Below are positions 1-11,959 of a stretch of 64,000 nucleotides of DNA, piece by piece. The stretch spans positions 1,879,020 to 1,943,019 of the forward strand of contig JALPQD010000005.1 of the NCBI GenBank assembly GCA_023101885.1, given 5' to 3'. Under the pieces are notes generated by a model, which had not been told where the DNA came from, searched no databases, and saw nothing but the letters and a program-made list of their open reading frames with translations. The position numbers were made by a program, and so were the translations under genes. The stretch is from Typhlomys cinereus (Eukaryota; Chordata; Mammalia; Rodentia; Platacanthomyidae). Within the stretch, counting starts at the first letter, position 1. Each line of letters starts with the position of its first letter.

Positions 1-3000
1 CTGGCTAAGAACACGCACTCTCACACAGCGCTATCCCCGTTTACCCAAAGTTAAGTGTTTACAGTGAAAAAACTTGGGCTGACAGGTTCCTGGCCTCACC
101 ACTGCCGGAAGAGACAGTGTTGTCAGTGCTGGTAATTTTCACCCTGAACGTGGTGTGCGTGGTTTCAGACTTTTCAGTCCTTGTCCCATAGTTGGCAAGA
201 CTTCCATCCCCGCAAAAGACTACTGCAAATGGCTTCAACGTAGCTTTGGAAAATGTGGGTATCCTGGGTCCTTGATATCTTCGAGGCCTATATTCCTGGG
301 TTCTTTGTCTCAGCTGCCATGAATCCCAAAGGTAAGCTCTTCAGGCAACTTCTGAACAGTTCTGAGTCAGTCAGGGACCAGGGCACAGAGTGTCTGAATG
401 GTTCCAGTTGTAAACGGGTGTCATTCTGCTAGACAAGAAAAAGAGCAAACATCAAGGTTTACCTCTTTCACACAAAACCAGTCCGTGTACTTCCTTTCAT
501 TCAAAAAGCAGAAGTTCAACACAAAATGGCTATCCGGCACATACACAGAAATCAGGAATTTAATTTAATTCATATTAATTTAATTTCAAATTTAATTTCA
601 TATTTCATGTATAACCCATGCCAGAATTTACTCCTCTGCAATTGAATTCACGGAAAGTCTGCCATGCACTGACACACAATGTGCAAACAAGTGACTTCCC
701 TCCCTTTTAACTGTAATAATAAATCTGGCATAGGGTCAAGCAAACTATAATCTACTTGTAAATCTATTCCTACTTATGTGCAACCCAGGTGGGGGTAAAT
801 TTAAAAAGAAAATCTTTCCACAGCAGCTTACCCCATCTGTTTCTGGCCGCGGGCCTCAGGTGAGCTATTTTCCTATGGCTCTGTGGTTGTTCCTAAGCCT
901 CGTTGGGGTCTGGAAATGAGCAGAGTTAGGTCAAAGATGCTTGTGGGGGTTTTGTAGTTGGAACTACACACCATTTCTGATGCACACTCCTACTGCAGTG
1001 GGAGCAGTAGGCCTTTGGGAAGAGCAAGGAATTCTGTGGAATGGGGGTAGATACACGGAAAGGATCTAGCTCCCACCCCCACTATCCTCGGGACAAAGCC
1101 GCCCACTGCACTGCGTAGCAGGCAAGAAGGAGGCTTCCAAGGGCAGCTGGAGAACCTGCTCCTGCTCCCATTGCTCCTGCTCCCCGGTCCATCTGCAGGC
1201 CACATACACCTGAGCTGCAGCGAAGGCCCCCACCAGGCACTGGGAATCCTGCTCTTCTACAACTAGCCCTGGTAACTACATGGGCTTGGGATCCTGCGGG
1301 AAGGCTCCCTCCCAGATTCCACCAAGCTGGGCTACCCAGAGCTGAAGGGAGCCGAATATAAAGTGGGGGTGGGCAGCTAGCATTGAGCTGGAAAGCTGAT
1401 GCTTGGGAGCTGGGGTTGGGAGGCCAGTCTGCTCCTGAACACACCTGCCCTTTGAGACCTCCACAGGTATTCACAAACAGCTTCCCTCTCCTGGGAGATC
1501 TCAGGAGGGTCCCAAAGGTCTGTCCCTGCCTGTCCCTGAAGGCTCCAGTCGCTGTGGTAGACATCTCCAACAGTGGAAACTCACACTGTTTTAAAGTATG
1601 TGAACGACCTTCATTTTCCTGATAGACTTGAACATGAGGTCAACAGAGTGGGATTTCCCTGCTCTAAACACCCCCCCCCCAATTTACCCAGACTGCTGCT
1701 GGGAAGGGAGGGGGAGAATACTGGGTCAAAAAGAGAATGGAAATAGAAGCTTGTGACACAGGCAAGAACAAGTACTTCTGTGGTCCCCCTTCTCTGTTCC
1801 TCTCCTCCCCTGGCTCCACCCCACGCCATCCAGCTCCACAGAAGCCTCCGCACAGCTCCTTCTCTGGAGCAGAACAAGGTCTGCTTCCTGCAGCAGGGCC
1901 GCAGATGCTGTGCGACTGCAACTTAATTTTGCTGTTGCTTCTTTTCAAAGATTATTCGGAATGAATTGTTTCTTTTGTTTACTATCCAACAAACGACTTC
2001 TGCTAATCTTATATTTTACCTCTCTAACATATGGAAAAGCTGTTTATTCTAGCCAATCACAATAAAGTGAAGAAAACCCCATTTTATGGAAGGGTATAGA
2101 TCACTAGTCTGTTGATCATTAAAGATATGATTACCAGTGAAACCCCTGTGAAGGTGGCACATTTATGCTCCCAGGAACAGATGGGGACACGCATTTTCCT
2201 TGCAAATACTTTTGAAATTGCTCTACTGGTAGCAGTATAAAAATGATATACAGATGCCAGGGCCGGCCTGGCTGGGATGAGCGCGCCAGATTTACACAGT
2301 AAAGCCTTCACGCGCGGCCTGTCAGTTTTGATCGATCTCTACTATACCTCAGGAACTTGTTGACTAGCTAGGGAAAGAGTACAAATAATTCACTGCAGGA
2401 AGTCAGATAATTCACACAACCAATCGGTCTGCTTCACTCTCCGCCTGTGACATATGAGCCGTCTCTACAAAGATGTATCATTTTCTGGCTTGAGCAATAT
2501 TCAGTGTCAGGAAAGAAAAGGTATTAAAACCACACAAAAGGAGTGGGCGACTACAGAACTGAGAAGTTGTTTTGGTAATGGGGGCCAGGTCCCGCTCTGC
2601 GCTAAGTCCTACCAGAGCGTTCAGGCCCAATTGTCATTATCATATTGATTAAAAAAAAAAGTTCATCATAGTGCAATTTTAGGTTTAACGCCAACGGATC
2701 GGGAAAGAGCAAAGAATTATCCCACAAAAGCACAACATTCTTACCGCAGGGACGTTTCCCCGTTCCAGTTCATTGATGGAGTTGATTAAGTTTAAATGAA
2801 GCAGACACTGGATAAAAGTAAGGGTATTGACCACTGGGCACCGCTCAGTGCTTGAAAGGACCTGATACATGCAGAAAAGCAAGATTTGCTAAATGCTCTA
2901 ATCTTCAATCAAATCTTACATCAATACAGACAAAGTTTGGTAATGAGAGATTCAATGAAGCATGCGGGAGAAAGAATTAATCCTCTTGGTCTAAACTGGC

Positions 3001-3769
3001 TTCAACTTTGAAGCTTGCTCCGACGGGAAGACAGTTATCTAAATGCTAAATAAGAAACTTATTGTACTTTTCATGGCATGCTAATCTTTTGTCTATTTCA
3101 TCTCTATTATGTGTATGCTCATAGATTGCAGTTGTCATGGTGATTATATCTAGCCATACTCGGGGGATGGTGGTGAGAAGCCAGGCGCTGAGGTGGAAAA
3201 GACCCCCACGCAATCCACAGTGCAAAAAAAATGATGACGAGGGGAGGGAAGTAGCAGACACCAGATCCCCCCAGGATTTCCTCCAGAGCTAAGGAGGCCT
3301 GGGGCCTGGCACAGTGAGGCCGATCCCCCCACCCAGCATGGCAAGACGCATTTCACAGTGGTGGTGGGGACGTAACAGACATCCCACCCGCTTCAAAAAT
3401 CCTTCACATAAAAGTTCCTAGTTCAGAGACTGTCTCTCCAGCAGTTCACCGGATGCAAGAAGATGGCTGGAGAGGGAGCTGGAAGAAGTAAGAGCTCTGC
3501 TTCTGGGGGACAGGTCCTGAGTGCTGGGCCCACGGATGTGGCCAGAGGACACCCCATCATCCCTCAGTCCTATGGGGGTGAGCAGAGGACACCCCATCAT
3601 CCCTCGGCCTGGCAGGAGGTGGAGGCAACGGGGCCACGCAGGGCCTAGGTGACCACCGCTGACCCCAGGCCCTTCATGTGTTTTTACAAAAGTTGCCAAA
3701 TTAAGACAGGATTATAACTGCTCGGGCCCTTGTCAGGGCTGAAAGGTTGGGAGCCTCAAATATGCCCCA
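1..3769. other. Unique intergenic sequence, no gene seen
   Basis: No repeat family, RNA gene or plausible exon is recognisable here. The stretch mixes AT-rich parts (a TTTAATTT-rich patch near 550-605) with moderately GC-rich parts (1000-1560, 3170-3660). Open frames are short, overlap on both strands and show no known domain. A run of ten C lies at 1671-1680. Confidence 0.5.
3541..3605. repeat. Two-copy 40-bp-period tandem duplication
   Basis: A block of about 25 bases ending in CACCCCATCATCCCTC at 3541-3565 recurs at 3581-3605, a period of 40 bases. The copies differ at only two or three bases, so the duplication is probably recent. No function is evident. Confidence 0.75.
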
Positions 3770-3772
3770 GCA

Positions 3773-4035
3773 GTGTTGATGAAAAGCTTAAAAAGTAATA
3801 AAAGGGAGAAAAGAGCGAGGAAAGTAACATGTATAACTCTTATTAAAGAGAAGAGCCAAGGAGAGGTTGTGAACTTGAATCACTGTTTGAACTTTAATTT
3901 GTTCATTAACAGGATTTGCCCCTCACTGCGAATGTTATTACTTCCCTTTGCCGCTCAGCAACAACTCTGGGCATAATGAAAGAGTCTGGCGAAAAGTTAA
4001 ACGCCTGGTAATTAATTCATGTAATTGAAAATAAG
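3773..4035. promoter_or_regulatory. Candidate conserved non-coding element
   Basis: This is non-repetitive, non-coding sequence with several homeodomain-like ATTA cores (TTTAATTTG near 3894, TTCATTAAC near 3904, TAATTAATTC near 4010). It has the texture of vertebrate conserved enhancers near developmental genes. Conservation cannot be measured from one sequence, so this is a candidate only. Confidence 0.3.
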
Positions 4036-5344
4036 GGTGGGGGAGAGAGAGAGGCCCCGCCGCAGAATCAGGAGGCCGAGGCTGTGAGAGGCAGGGCCAG
4101 CTGCCCCTGGGAGAGGAGGTTGGGCTCTGCCGGGGTCCCTCAGCAAATCAAAGCCAGCGGTCCCCGAAGACCTCTTCCCAGTGTTATCTGCCCCCGGGGC
4201 AAATCTTCTGCCCAGGGTTTTGTCAGAGGTCTCCTTTGGCTTTGGATGATCTGTTATGGTACATGGATGGCAGAAATCTGAAATCAATACTCCTAAAATC
4301 ACTTGTCCAAAATGGCTCCCCCCACTCCCCGAGTCGGGCCTCTGATGGTTTCCTGTTTTTAGACTGGAATGTGAAGGGAGGTGTGAGGAGCCGGATGTGA
4401 TCTTCAGTGGATATCTTCCTCTGCCTCGTGGCAGCAGGCCTGCTTGCTTCCTTCCTGGCACACAATTAACCTCAGGACGAGAAATGAAGCGCACCCCTAC
4501 GCCCTTGCTTAGAAGCAACAGACTAAGCTGGCGTGCTCCACCTCTCGCCGCACCAGCCGACCTTGCCACCTGTCCGTCTCTGTCGCCCACTGCATGGCAT
4601 CCCAACCAGCTCCTTCCAGAGAAGCCCCCGCAAGCTAAGCTCTTAGCTGATGTTGCCCTCACAGCCAATGAGAGCACTGGTCCAGAAATCAGTGGTAGGT
4701 CAAGTTATTCCCTCCTATTTACCACAGATCAGATTTCCTAACATCTTAAAAACGTGCCCACAAACCAGTGCAGAAATACAGTTCATCTACCTCACACGCT
4801 TCCATTAGGAAGTTGGTGTGGACAGAAAACAAAAGAGGTGGGGAGAGAACAGAGACAATAAAATAGATTCCCCAGAAGCCCCGGTTCTAGGATGTGCTCT
4901 TAATTAAGTCACTTCTCAATCCCAGAGAGAGGATGGAATTTATCACACAAATTAAATTATCGGCAAATAAAGTCATCAAAGATGCCTGGCTGGTTTCTCC
5001 TTTACTTAGCCCAGTACATATTTTCTGACAGTCCTAACCTCAAACTCTATACTGCTATAATTGATCTGTCCTTGTGTCTTCCTTGAAACTAGTGTATGCA
5101 ACTCAACTCTCATTCTGAACAACGGAAAGGAGATAAGTGGCTTTTTAAGAGGTGGTTTTAAAAATTGAAACCAGGAAGACAGGCTGTTCAACATCAGTTA
5201 CTTCACACCTTTCATAGTCCCTGGATACTAAGTGAGCTCCATTATCCACAGTTAGCGAAGTATGTGGGCTTTATTCTGAGCAACTTCCACTAAATATTAG
5301 GAATCTACATGCAAACAACACAGAAATCCTCTCCTAGACAGGCA

Positions 5345-5346
<2 letters not shown>
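4036..5346. other. Unique intergenic sequence with chance open frames
   Basis: 4040-4740 is moderately GC-rich and open on both strands, including a 221-codon minus-strand frame at 4012-4677. That frame has no domain, no signal peptide and an Arg/Gly/Ser-rich composition typical of chance GC-rich frames. 4740-5346 is AT-rich and featureless. Confidence 0.45.

Positions 5347-5389
<43 letters not shown>
5347..5389. repeat. (CT)n microsatellite
   Basis: An uninterrupted CT dinucleotide tract of about 43 bases, flanked by unique sequence. Confidence 0.95.
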
Positions 5390-5391
<2 letters not shown>

Positions 5392-5825
5392 GTAACACTG
5401 ACACTGTCCTGATCTGATCTCCTCGGCATGCAGGAGTGAGCTCCTTCCACTCCACAGTGTTCCTCTGATGCCTAGCGATGAACTGCTGTCAATCCCGCTT
5501 CACTCAGAAGCTCATTGGCTCTGTGGTCCAGGTGCTCGCGTTGGCTTCCCGCCTCCCGCCCCCCCTGAGGCTCAAGGTGGCCATTCTGGCTGGTCTTCCG
5601 CTGCTTCCCTACAGGAGGTGCTGCAGCTCTTCAGGCCGACAGGACTCTCAGTGTGCCATGTGAACTGTCTTCACCTCCATGCAGGTGCCAGGCGGCAGGT
5701 CAGTGATTACAAACATTCTTTCATTTGGTTCCTTCAATGGAACAGGCTGAGAACAACTACACCAATTCTTCTTCTTCTTTTTTTTTTTTTTGCATATGCA
5801 GAAAAGAAGTGATTTAAAGACCCCC

Positions 5826-5831
5826 ATGTGA

Positions 5832-5877
<46 letters not shown>

Positions 5878-6095
5878 CAGAGGGCACTGTATGTGCCTGT
5901 AGAGGCCCAAGGGTAACTTCAGAAATCATCATGGATTGCTCTACCTCCTCTTTACTTTACTCTGGGTTTCCCTGGCTCTGCTCTCTGGGGCAAGCTGCCT
6001 CCATTTCTGCCTGACCTTTTCATGTGGGATCCAAACTCAGGTCCTCCTGCTTGTGAGACCAAAGCTTAATTCCAAAGCCATCTCTCCAACCACAA
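5826..6095 (-). mobile_element. B2-like tRNA-derived SINE with (TG)n tail
   Basis: Read on the minus strand, the element starts near 6095 with a GGAGAGATGGCTTTGG-type head derived from a tRNA promoter. It runs through the family body (GTTACCCTTGGGCCTCTACA on the minus strand) and ends in a (CA)n tail, seen here as (TG)n at 5833-5875. The T-rich stretch at 5767-5791 lies just outside. It belongs to the same family as the copies at 9319, 10535, 17545, 31549, 33512, 35206, 50608, 60466 and 63513. Confidence 0.85.
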
Positions 6096-6117
6096 CTACA
6101 CTACTTTTAAGCTGTAA

Positions 6118-6215
6118 AAACTGGAGTGAAAGAAGTCAGAACACTTGCTCAACCAAGACCTCACAGCAGAGTTAGAATCCCTGGCATTTCGAGTCTTGTT
6201 CAAAAGCTGGAAACT
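6118..6215 (-). mobile_element. MIR fragment
   Basis: Minus-strand resemblance to the MIR core and 3' region: a CTTGCTCAACCAAGACCTCA-like segment on the plus strand, followed by a remnant of the usual GGATTCGAACCCAGG-type block. It is diverged, as expected for an ancient mammalian SINE. Confidence 0.4.
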
Positions 6216-6995
6216 TCCCACTCTGACGCCATCTCCAATGCTTCTCAGTTCTACTCGAGCTGAATCCTGCCTAGGCTGCAAATTCACAGAGAACATTCCA
6301 GATGTCTAAACTAAGCCCCATTCCTGGGCCAGCTGCTGAACTCCTCGTTCTACTGCAGTCCTATAGCACTGACAATCTCTGCCCTATGCTGTCAGTTCCT
6401 TTCAAACTGATCCACTCCAACCAGAGTCTAAACTTCCTGATGACGAAAATTCGCTGTGTACGTCTTGTCTCTGCCTTACTTGTTGCATGCTTACCATGTG
6501 TACAATGGAACAAGAAAAAGAGGGAGATTAAGAAACTCATCCAAGCTGTTCTGCTAGGAAGCGGGAAATTGAACAGTTGAAGCCCACTTTCTGAATCCAA
6601 TGCTGCTGTTCCTCAGGCACGGCAGTGTACTGACTCCTATGCACCCTGTTTCATGCACGTGAATAAGTGAAGCATTACTATGTGGGGGAAACTCGGTGAA
6701 CCTCTAGGCAAATGCCTGTCACCATGAATTCTGAGCAGGGTCCCTGCTTCCACACTCATCTGACACTCACCATGACGGTGAGTATATGCCCATTTCAGGA
6801 CAGTCCATTCTCCCCACCTTTGTAGGTGCCACACCCCTATGAGGTCATCGGGAGCCAATAGGCCTCTGAATCTGTACTGTGTTTCTATGAGACCGAGGGG
6901 AATCTGTCCGTCTTGAATCTTTGTTGTCTTTTTAACACGGAGGAAAGTAGGAGAAAATGAAAGATATAAATATCGGGGGGAGAGTTGTTGGTTTT
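6216..6995. other. Unique intergenic sequence
   Basis: No repeat or gene recognised. Short open frames on both strands show no family resemblance. Confidence 0.45.
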
Positions 6996-6997
6996 AT

Positions 6998-7130
6998 ATA
7001 ATTTTGTCTTTTGGAACAAGCTCTCACGTGGTCCCGAAGCAGATATGAACTTCTTACATAGCTCACACTGGCCTTGAACTCCTGAATCTCCTGCTTTGCA
7101 GATGCTGGAATCACACGGAGGTGCCAAGTT
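6998..7130 (-). mobile_element. B1-type (7SL-derived) SINE
   Basis: The plus strand reads as an inverted B1: a T-rich start, then CACACTGGCCTTGAACTCCT near 7064, the hallmark of the reverse-complemented 7SL-derived family, then GATGCTGGAATCACACGGAGG. It is diverged and short, like an old B1. Confidence 0.75.
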
Positions 7131-7835
7131 TTTGCTTGTTTGTCTCTGAATGGCCTGCGAAGGATGGTCTCTGAGACCAACATAGGAAAGAATGGTGATA
7201 GCTCTCAGAATGCTCACAGCTGAGTGTTAAGACAACACACATCAGTTAAGCGAGCTTCCCGTCCTTGAAGTCATGAACGAGGTAGTGGAGCTTAACACAC
7301 CTGCCTAGGAGCAAGTGGAGGCAAGAGTGTGGACAGGAGATTGTCCCTTCAGCAGAGCTGAGCTTGACAGCATTGAGGAGGCACCGTGACATGCAGTGGG
7401 TCTGAGCAGATGCAAGACACAAATCTCTTGATGGCATCAGGGTACTTACAAAGCTGGGAAGGGAACACTAAGAACTATCCTGCACTCGTCTTTAGAATCC
7501 AAAATCCTAATGGTATTTCCATTCTCATTTATATTTTGGTTTAAATATCTGGACAGTTTGAAGGCCTCGCACCTTACGTCAACTTACAAAACCTGTGCGT
7601 CTATCCGAAGACTCTGCACACACTCAGCACTTAACTTCCAAGTCCTTCCATTTGCTTCCTCTCAAAGGAGGCGCTAACTACTTTGCGAAGGAGATTTGGG
7701 GATGTGACTGCTGTAAACAATTAACCTTGGAGGGAAACCAGGTATGCCTCAAGAATTACAAGGAGCAGAGCAATGCTGGTCCCTGCCCCAAGCAAGACTT
7801 TCTCCCAGCAGACACTTCTCAACTCTTGTTGCCTT

Positions 7836-7837
<2 letters not shown>
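7131..7837. other. Unique intergenic sequence
   Basis: No gene, RNA or repeat recognised. Confidence 0.45.
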
Positions 7838-7890
<53 letters not shown>

Positions 7891-7902
7891 CTCTCTTCTC
7901 TC
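7838..7902. repeat. (CT)n microsatellite, interrupted
   Basis: A CT dinucleotide tract broken by a few TTT or CCT interruptions towards its 3' end. It accounts for the Ser/Leu and Arg/Glu repeat peptides in overlapping open frames. Confidence 0.95.
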
Positions 7903-9318
7903 CTACTTGTCCTATATGTAGGATCAACATGAGTTCTGTAAAACCTGAAGTCAGGAACTCTCTATGTGAACAAGATGAGCGCCAAGCTGAATCTACAAAT
8001 TTCGACTGCGATCACCTGACCCACACTATCTTACTCCTGAAGTTATACACACTATACGACTTAATACTTAAACGCAAATTTAGAAATATCTGGATAACTC
8101 TTAAACCTAGAAGTCAAGAAGGCAATGAGGGTCAGCATATCAGAAAAACAAACAAACAAACAAACAAAAATTGCGGTCAATTGCTTTCTCACAACTGTCA
8201 TATGGAGGTAGGTGGTGGGGTAATTGATCTTCCCTTAAATGCCTAACAGAAGCTGTTTTGCTGTCTAATGGACGAACAGTACACGTTATTTCCACAGGGG
8301 AAAAACTTCACAATGGGATCTGTTTAGCTTGTTCACTTGTCTATCAGATACTCAACCCAGAAGATCCACTTGCTATAATCAACCTCGCCACAACAGACAT
8401 GATGGGAAATTCTAGACCTTATAAGCAGCTGAAATAAGGGCTTTTTTCCCCCTTCTTATTTCACACTTGGTTAAGTTTCATATCCAAGCTGACTTGGGGT
8501 AGAAGAACGAGCTCACTTGTTCACTCTGAATGACTCCTATATTCTGTGGTCTGCGGCTGACTTTCCCAACCAAGACCATGAGCATCTGCAGGCGCAGGAA
8601 AACGTCTCCATCTCGGTCCTCTGGCCTTGATCTCTCCTGATCCCTCGGATTCCTACTAATCACTAATGAGCTCAATGTCCTCTCTACAATACTAGAGGTA
8701 TTAGACCTAAACTCTTGGAAAGATTCCTACTTCGCTAATTATATTTTTTCTGCTCTTCTTGGTTCTTCAGTCTCAGTTGGAGTTGAATATGAATTATCTC
8801 TTCAAATTCAAAGTTGTGTTCTGGTGGTTGTGGAGAGCAATTATAAATCCTCCCCTCAAAGAATTAAACTACTTCAAAACCCCTATTACCTACCTCTCTC
8901 TTTCTCCTTGACTCTCCTTTCCCTTGCTACCTTCTACTCTTCTATCTGCTCTTCCACATTCTTGTCTTGTGCATCTTGAGTTAAATTTCACTAGGTTAGG
9001 AATTCCATGATTGTGCAGTAGACATCAGCTTATAACATGGTGATTCTACTGATGTACTTTATTGTCTGTAATCACAACTATCACAAATTATGAATGACTT
9101 AAGTCACAGGTTAGGCCTCATCTGTAGTCTAAACACTTGTGAGTTGTTGTGCCTTTGTTCTTTCACATTTCAAGAAACCCCCGGCACTGTCTTCATTCAC
9201 TCAGTAACATACAATAGAATTTAATAACTTTTAAAATAATACCAGCATCATGGCTCATAAAATCTAAAGCTAAGCAATTGAATCTTTATAGTATAACTTT
9301 TGAAAGCAATTTGTCTCA
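7903..9318. other. Unique AT-rich intergenic sequence
   Basis: No exon or repeat family recognised. (CAAA)n at about 8148-8166 is a small simple repeat. Confidence 0.45.
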
Positions 9319-9535
9319 GGGCTGGAGAGATGGCTCAGTGGTTAAAGCCTTTGTCTGGCAAGCAAAAAGACCTGAGTTCAGATCCCCAGATCCCATGTAA
9401 AAATGCTGGGCAGGTAGAAGGCAGAGCTTGGGAATCGTAGAGCAAGCCAGCTAGCCAGATTAGCTCTAATGGGGTTTAATTAGAGACCGAGGTTCACAAC
9501 AATAAGTTGGAAAAACAATTCCTGGTACCTCCACA

Positions 9536-9582
<47 letters not shown>

Positions 9583-9690
9583 GTGTACTCATGTAGATAT
9601 ACACGTGCACACACATATACACCCACCCACATGCAAACACATGCACACATCTCATACACACACATAAATAAAAAGAGAAAAAATAATCTG
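9319..9690 (+). mobile_element. B2-like SINE with (AC)n and A-rich tail
   Basis: The head GGGCTGGAGAGATGGCTCAG carries the internal pol III A-box region and is followed by the B-box-like GAGTTCAGATCCC. A body similar to the other family members follows, then (AC)n at 9537-9581, an AC-rich imperfect tract, and a terminal AATAAATAAAAAG tail. The middle (9430-9500) differs from other copies and may be rearranged. Confidence 0.85.
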
Positions 9691-10534
9691 TGTCTATAGT
9701 GTAACCAATGTACTTCTATATGTCCACATAACTCTTAAATGAGTAATTCATGGCAAATAAAGACAAACTAATTCTGAATGAGTACATCTCACTGTCTTTT
9801 GACAACTACTCTCATTCTAAAGCTAATGTCATTACTCAATCTCTGACTACAGAAATAATTTAAAAGCCACTTAAGAAAGCCATCCAATTGTCTTTCAGTT
9901 TACTTTAGATATTTCTCTGGTCACATACCTTCTCCCTTTAGGGCACTGAAAGACTCTAATAGAAGACGACTCTTCATCTGCAGATTTTTTTTAAACACCA
10001 TGTGCTGGTGGGTACAAGAAACCGCCCAATGAAGAGCTCCAAAAGAGGTTTGAATAATGGAACCATCACTTGACTATCATAACCTTCCAACATAGCCAGT
10101 TGAATAAGGATACATTAAAATATAGGCATAGGTTCTGGCATATTTGTTAAAAATACATCCATTGGATTACAGTCATAGATTTAGATATAATCTAAATATA
10201 TAGAATGTCAAAACTATAGCACAATATTAGAGTTAGAAATAAACTTATTCCTAACTTCTACTATTGAACTTAATTAAATTTTACATTAAGAGCATTTTGC
10301 AGATGTTATACAAACTGTTTTGATATTCAAGGATGAAAGCACTGTTTAGAATGATTTCAAGCATTACCCCTCCAAAAAAATCATCATGATAGTCTGGTAT
10401 GTTGTCTTATTTTTACTAAATCAATTAACTTTAATCAAAGGTATGCATGACTACTTGTGATGTATCAATGTGTCCTATTTGTTTGACTTAATTGTAGGAA
10501 CTTTATGAATTAAGGTTCTAAAAAAATGGTGACA
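9691..10534. other. Unique AT-rich intergenic sequence
   Basis: No gene or repeat recognised; AT-rich throughout. Confidence 0.45.
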
Positions 10535-10751
10535 GACTGGAGAGATGGCCTAGGAGTTAAGACTCTGGCTCGAAGCAGAAGAACCTGAGTTCACCTAAAA
10601 AAAAAGAAAAAAGAAAAGAAAAGAAAACTACAGGCAGAAATGGTGGCAGCCTGTACTTCTGGCTCTGAAATGCAGAGCCTGGGAACCCCAGAGCAAAGCT
10701 AAAGGAGGTAGAGGCAATCCAGGACGACTGGGTGTCTACAGGCAAACACAG

Positions 10752-10827
<76 letters not shown>

Positions 10828-10845
10828 CAAAAAAAATAAGTAGCT
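10535..10845 (+). mobile_element. B2-like SINE with (CT)n(CA)n tail
   Basis: The head GACTGGAGAGATGGCCTAGG and family body (CTGTACTTCTGGCTCTG near 10651) are clear. An A-rich insertion at about 10597-10628 splits the tRNA-like head from the body. The tail is (CT)n from 10755 to 10792 followed by (CA)n to 10825. Confidence 0.85.
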
Positions 10846-11959
10846 TTGTTTTCAACCAAAAAATATAGTGTTTTCACCTAGCCAGTCAGTCCAGTATATT
10901 AGATAAGGAACAAAACCTTTACAGGAAAACTGCATCCCAAAGTAACTTAAAAAAATTATAACCACCCTGAAGTCATGTGAATCTTTTAAGCTTGGTTTTG
11001 AAACTTTTGAGAAAACAGAAACTCACAGCATGTAAATTTCCTCATGTAAATAGGGCACAAGCTGGGGAAAGCTTTCTGTCTCTTAATTCATTCTATTCCC
11101 TTGGCTTGCGACTTGAAGGTGGTCAATACAATTTTCTATTTGAATAAATAAAACACCACAGTTTTTTTTAAAAAAACTCTCCTAATAATATCCCTTGAGT
11201 TTCTTGTAACCAGGAGAAAATATGCATATTTCAGTTACATTTCAGCAATTACTAAATGCCTATAGGGATCATGTTCATTGGCAAAGTGGTATAGAGTACT
11301 TATGATAAATAGTGACTAGATACATACTGAAAGGAGAGGATGGAGGAAAAGAAAAATCTATCCTGAATTAATACATATAGAGTTCACTGTAGAATTAACT
11401 CTCACCATTACCCTCTCCCAGGATTTGGTCCATTTAAGTACTTCTGGCTACTACACTCTGTCAATCCTCAAGCATTTAGATTTGGACTTGGTTTTTCCCA
11501 GTTATTCCCGTCTCAGATGTTTGGTTGGTCTCACAAACTTATCAAATGCTACCTAGTGGATTATAGAATATCCCTGCTTATCAGTTGCAGGATCCAGTAA
11601 GGAATATGACAAAAAATCCTCCTGTTTCTTAGGGGAACTATTGAGTCCATTGATAAATACCTACAAAATGATAAATGCTACTATTTCATTCAACATTTGG
11701 AAAGATGTCAAGCAAACACAAATATTTTTAATGTGTGAATTAAAAATGCTTCTTTACTGATGGCCAGAGATGTTTCCTTCTAAGATACTGTGTGAAGAAC
11801 TGGTTTGCAGAGTATCTATCCGTCCTTCCGGAACGAACTGACATCACACTTCCTAATAGCTTTGGCATGATGACTGCTGTCAAAGTCGCCTGCACCGAAC
11901 CGTCCCTGTTGACATAATGCATTAGCGTGACAGAAGACTAAAATCTAAGAACATGGTGG
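10846..11959. other. Unique AT-rich intergenic sequence
   Basis: No gene or repeat recognised. GC content rises sharply at the 3' edge, where the CpG island starts. Confidence 0.45.
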
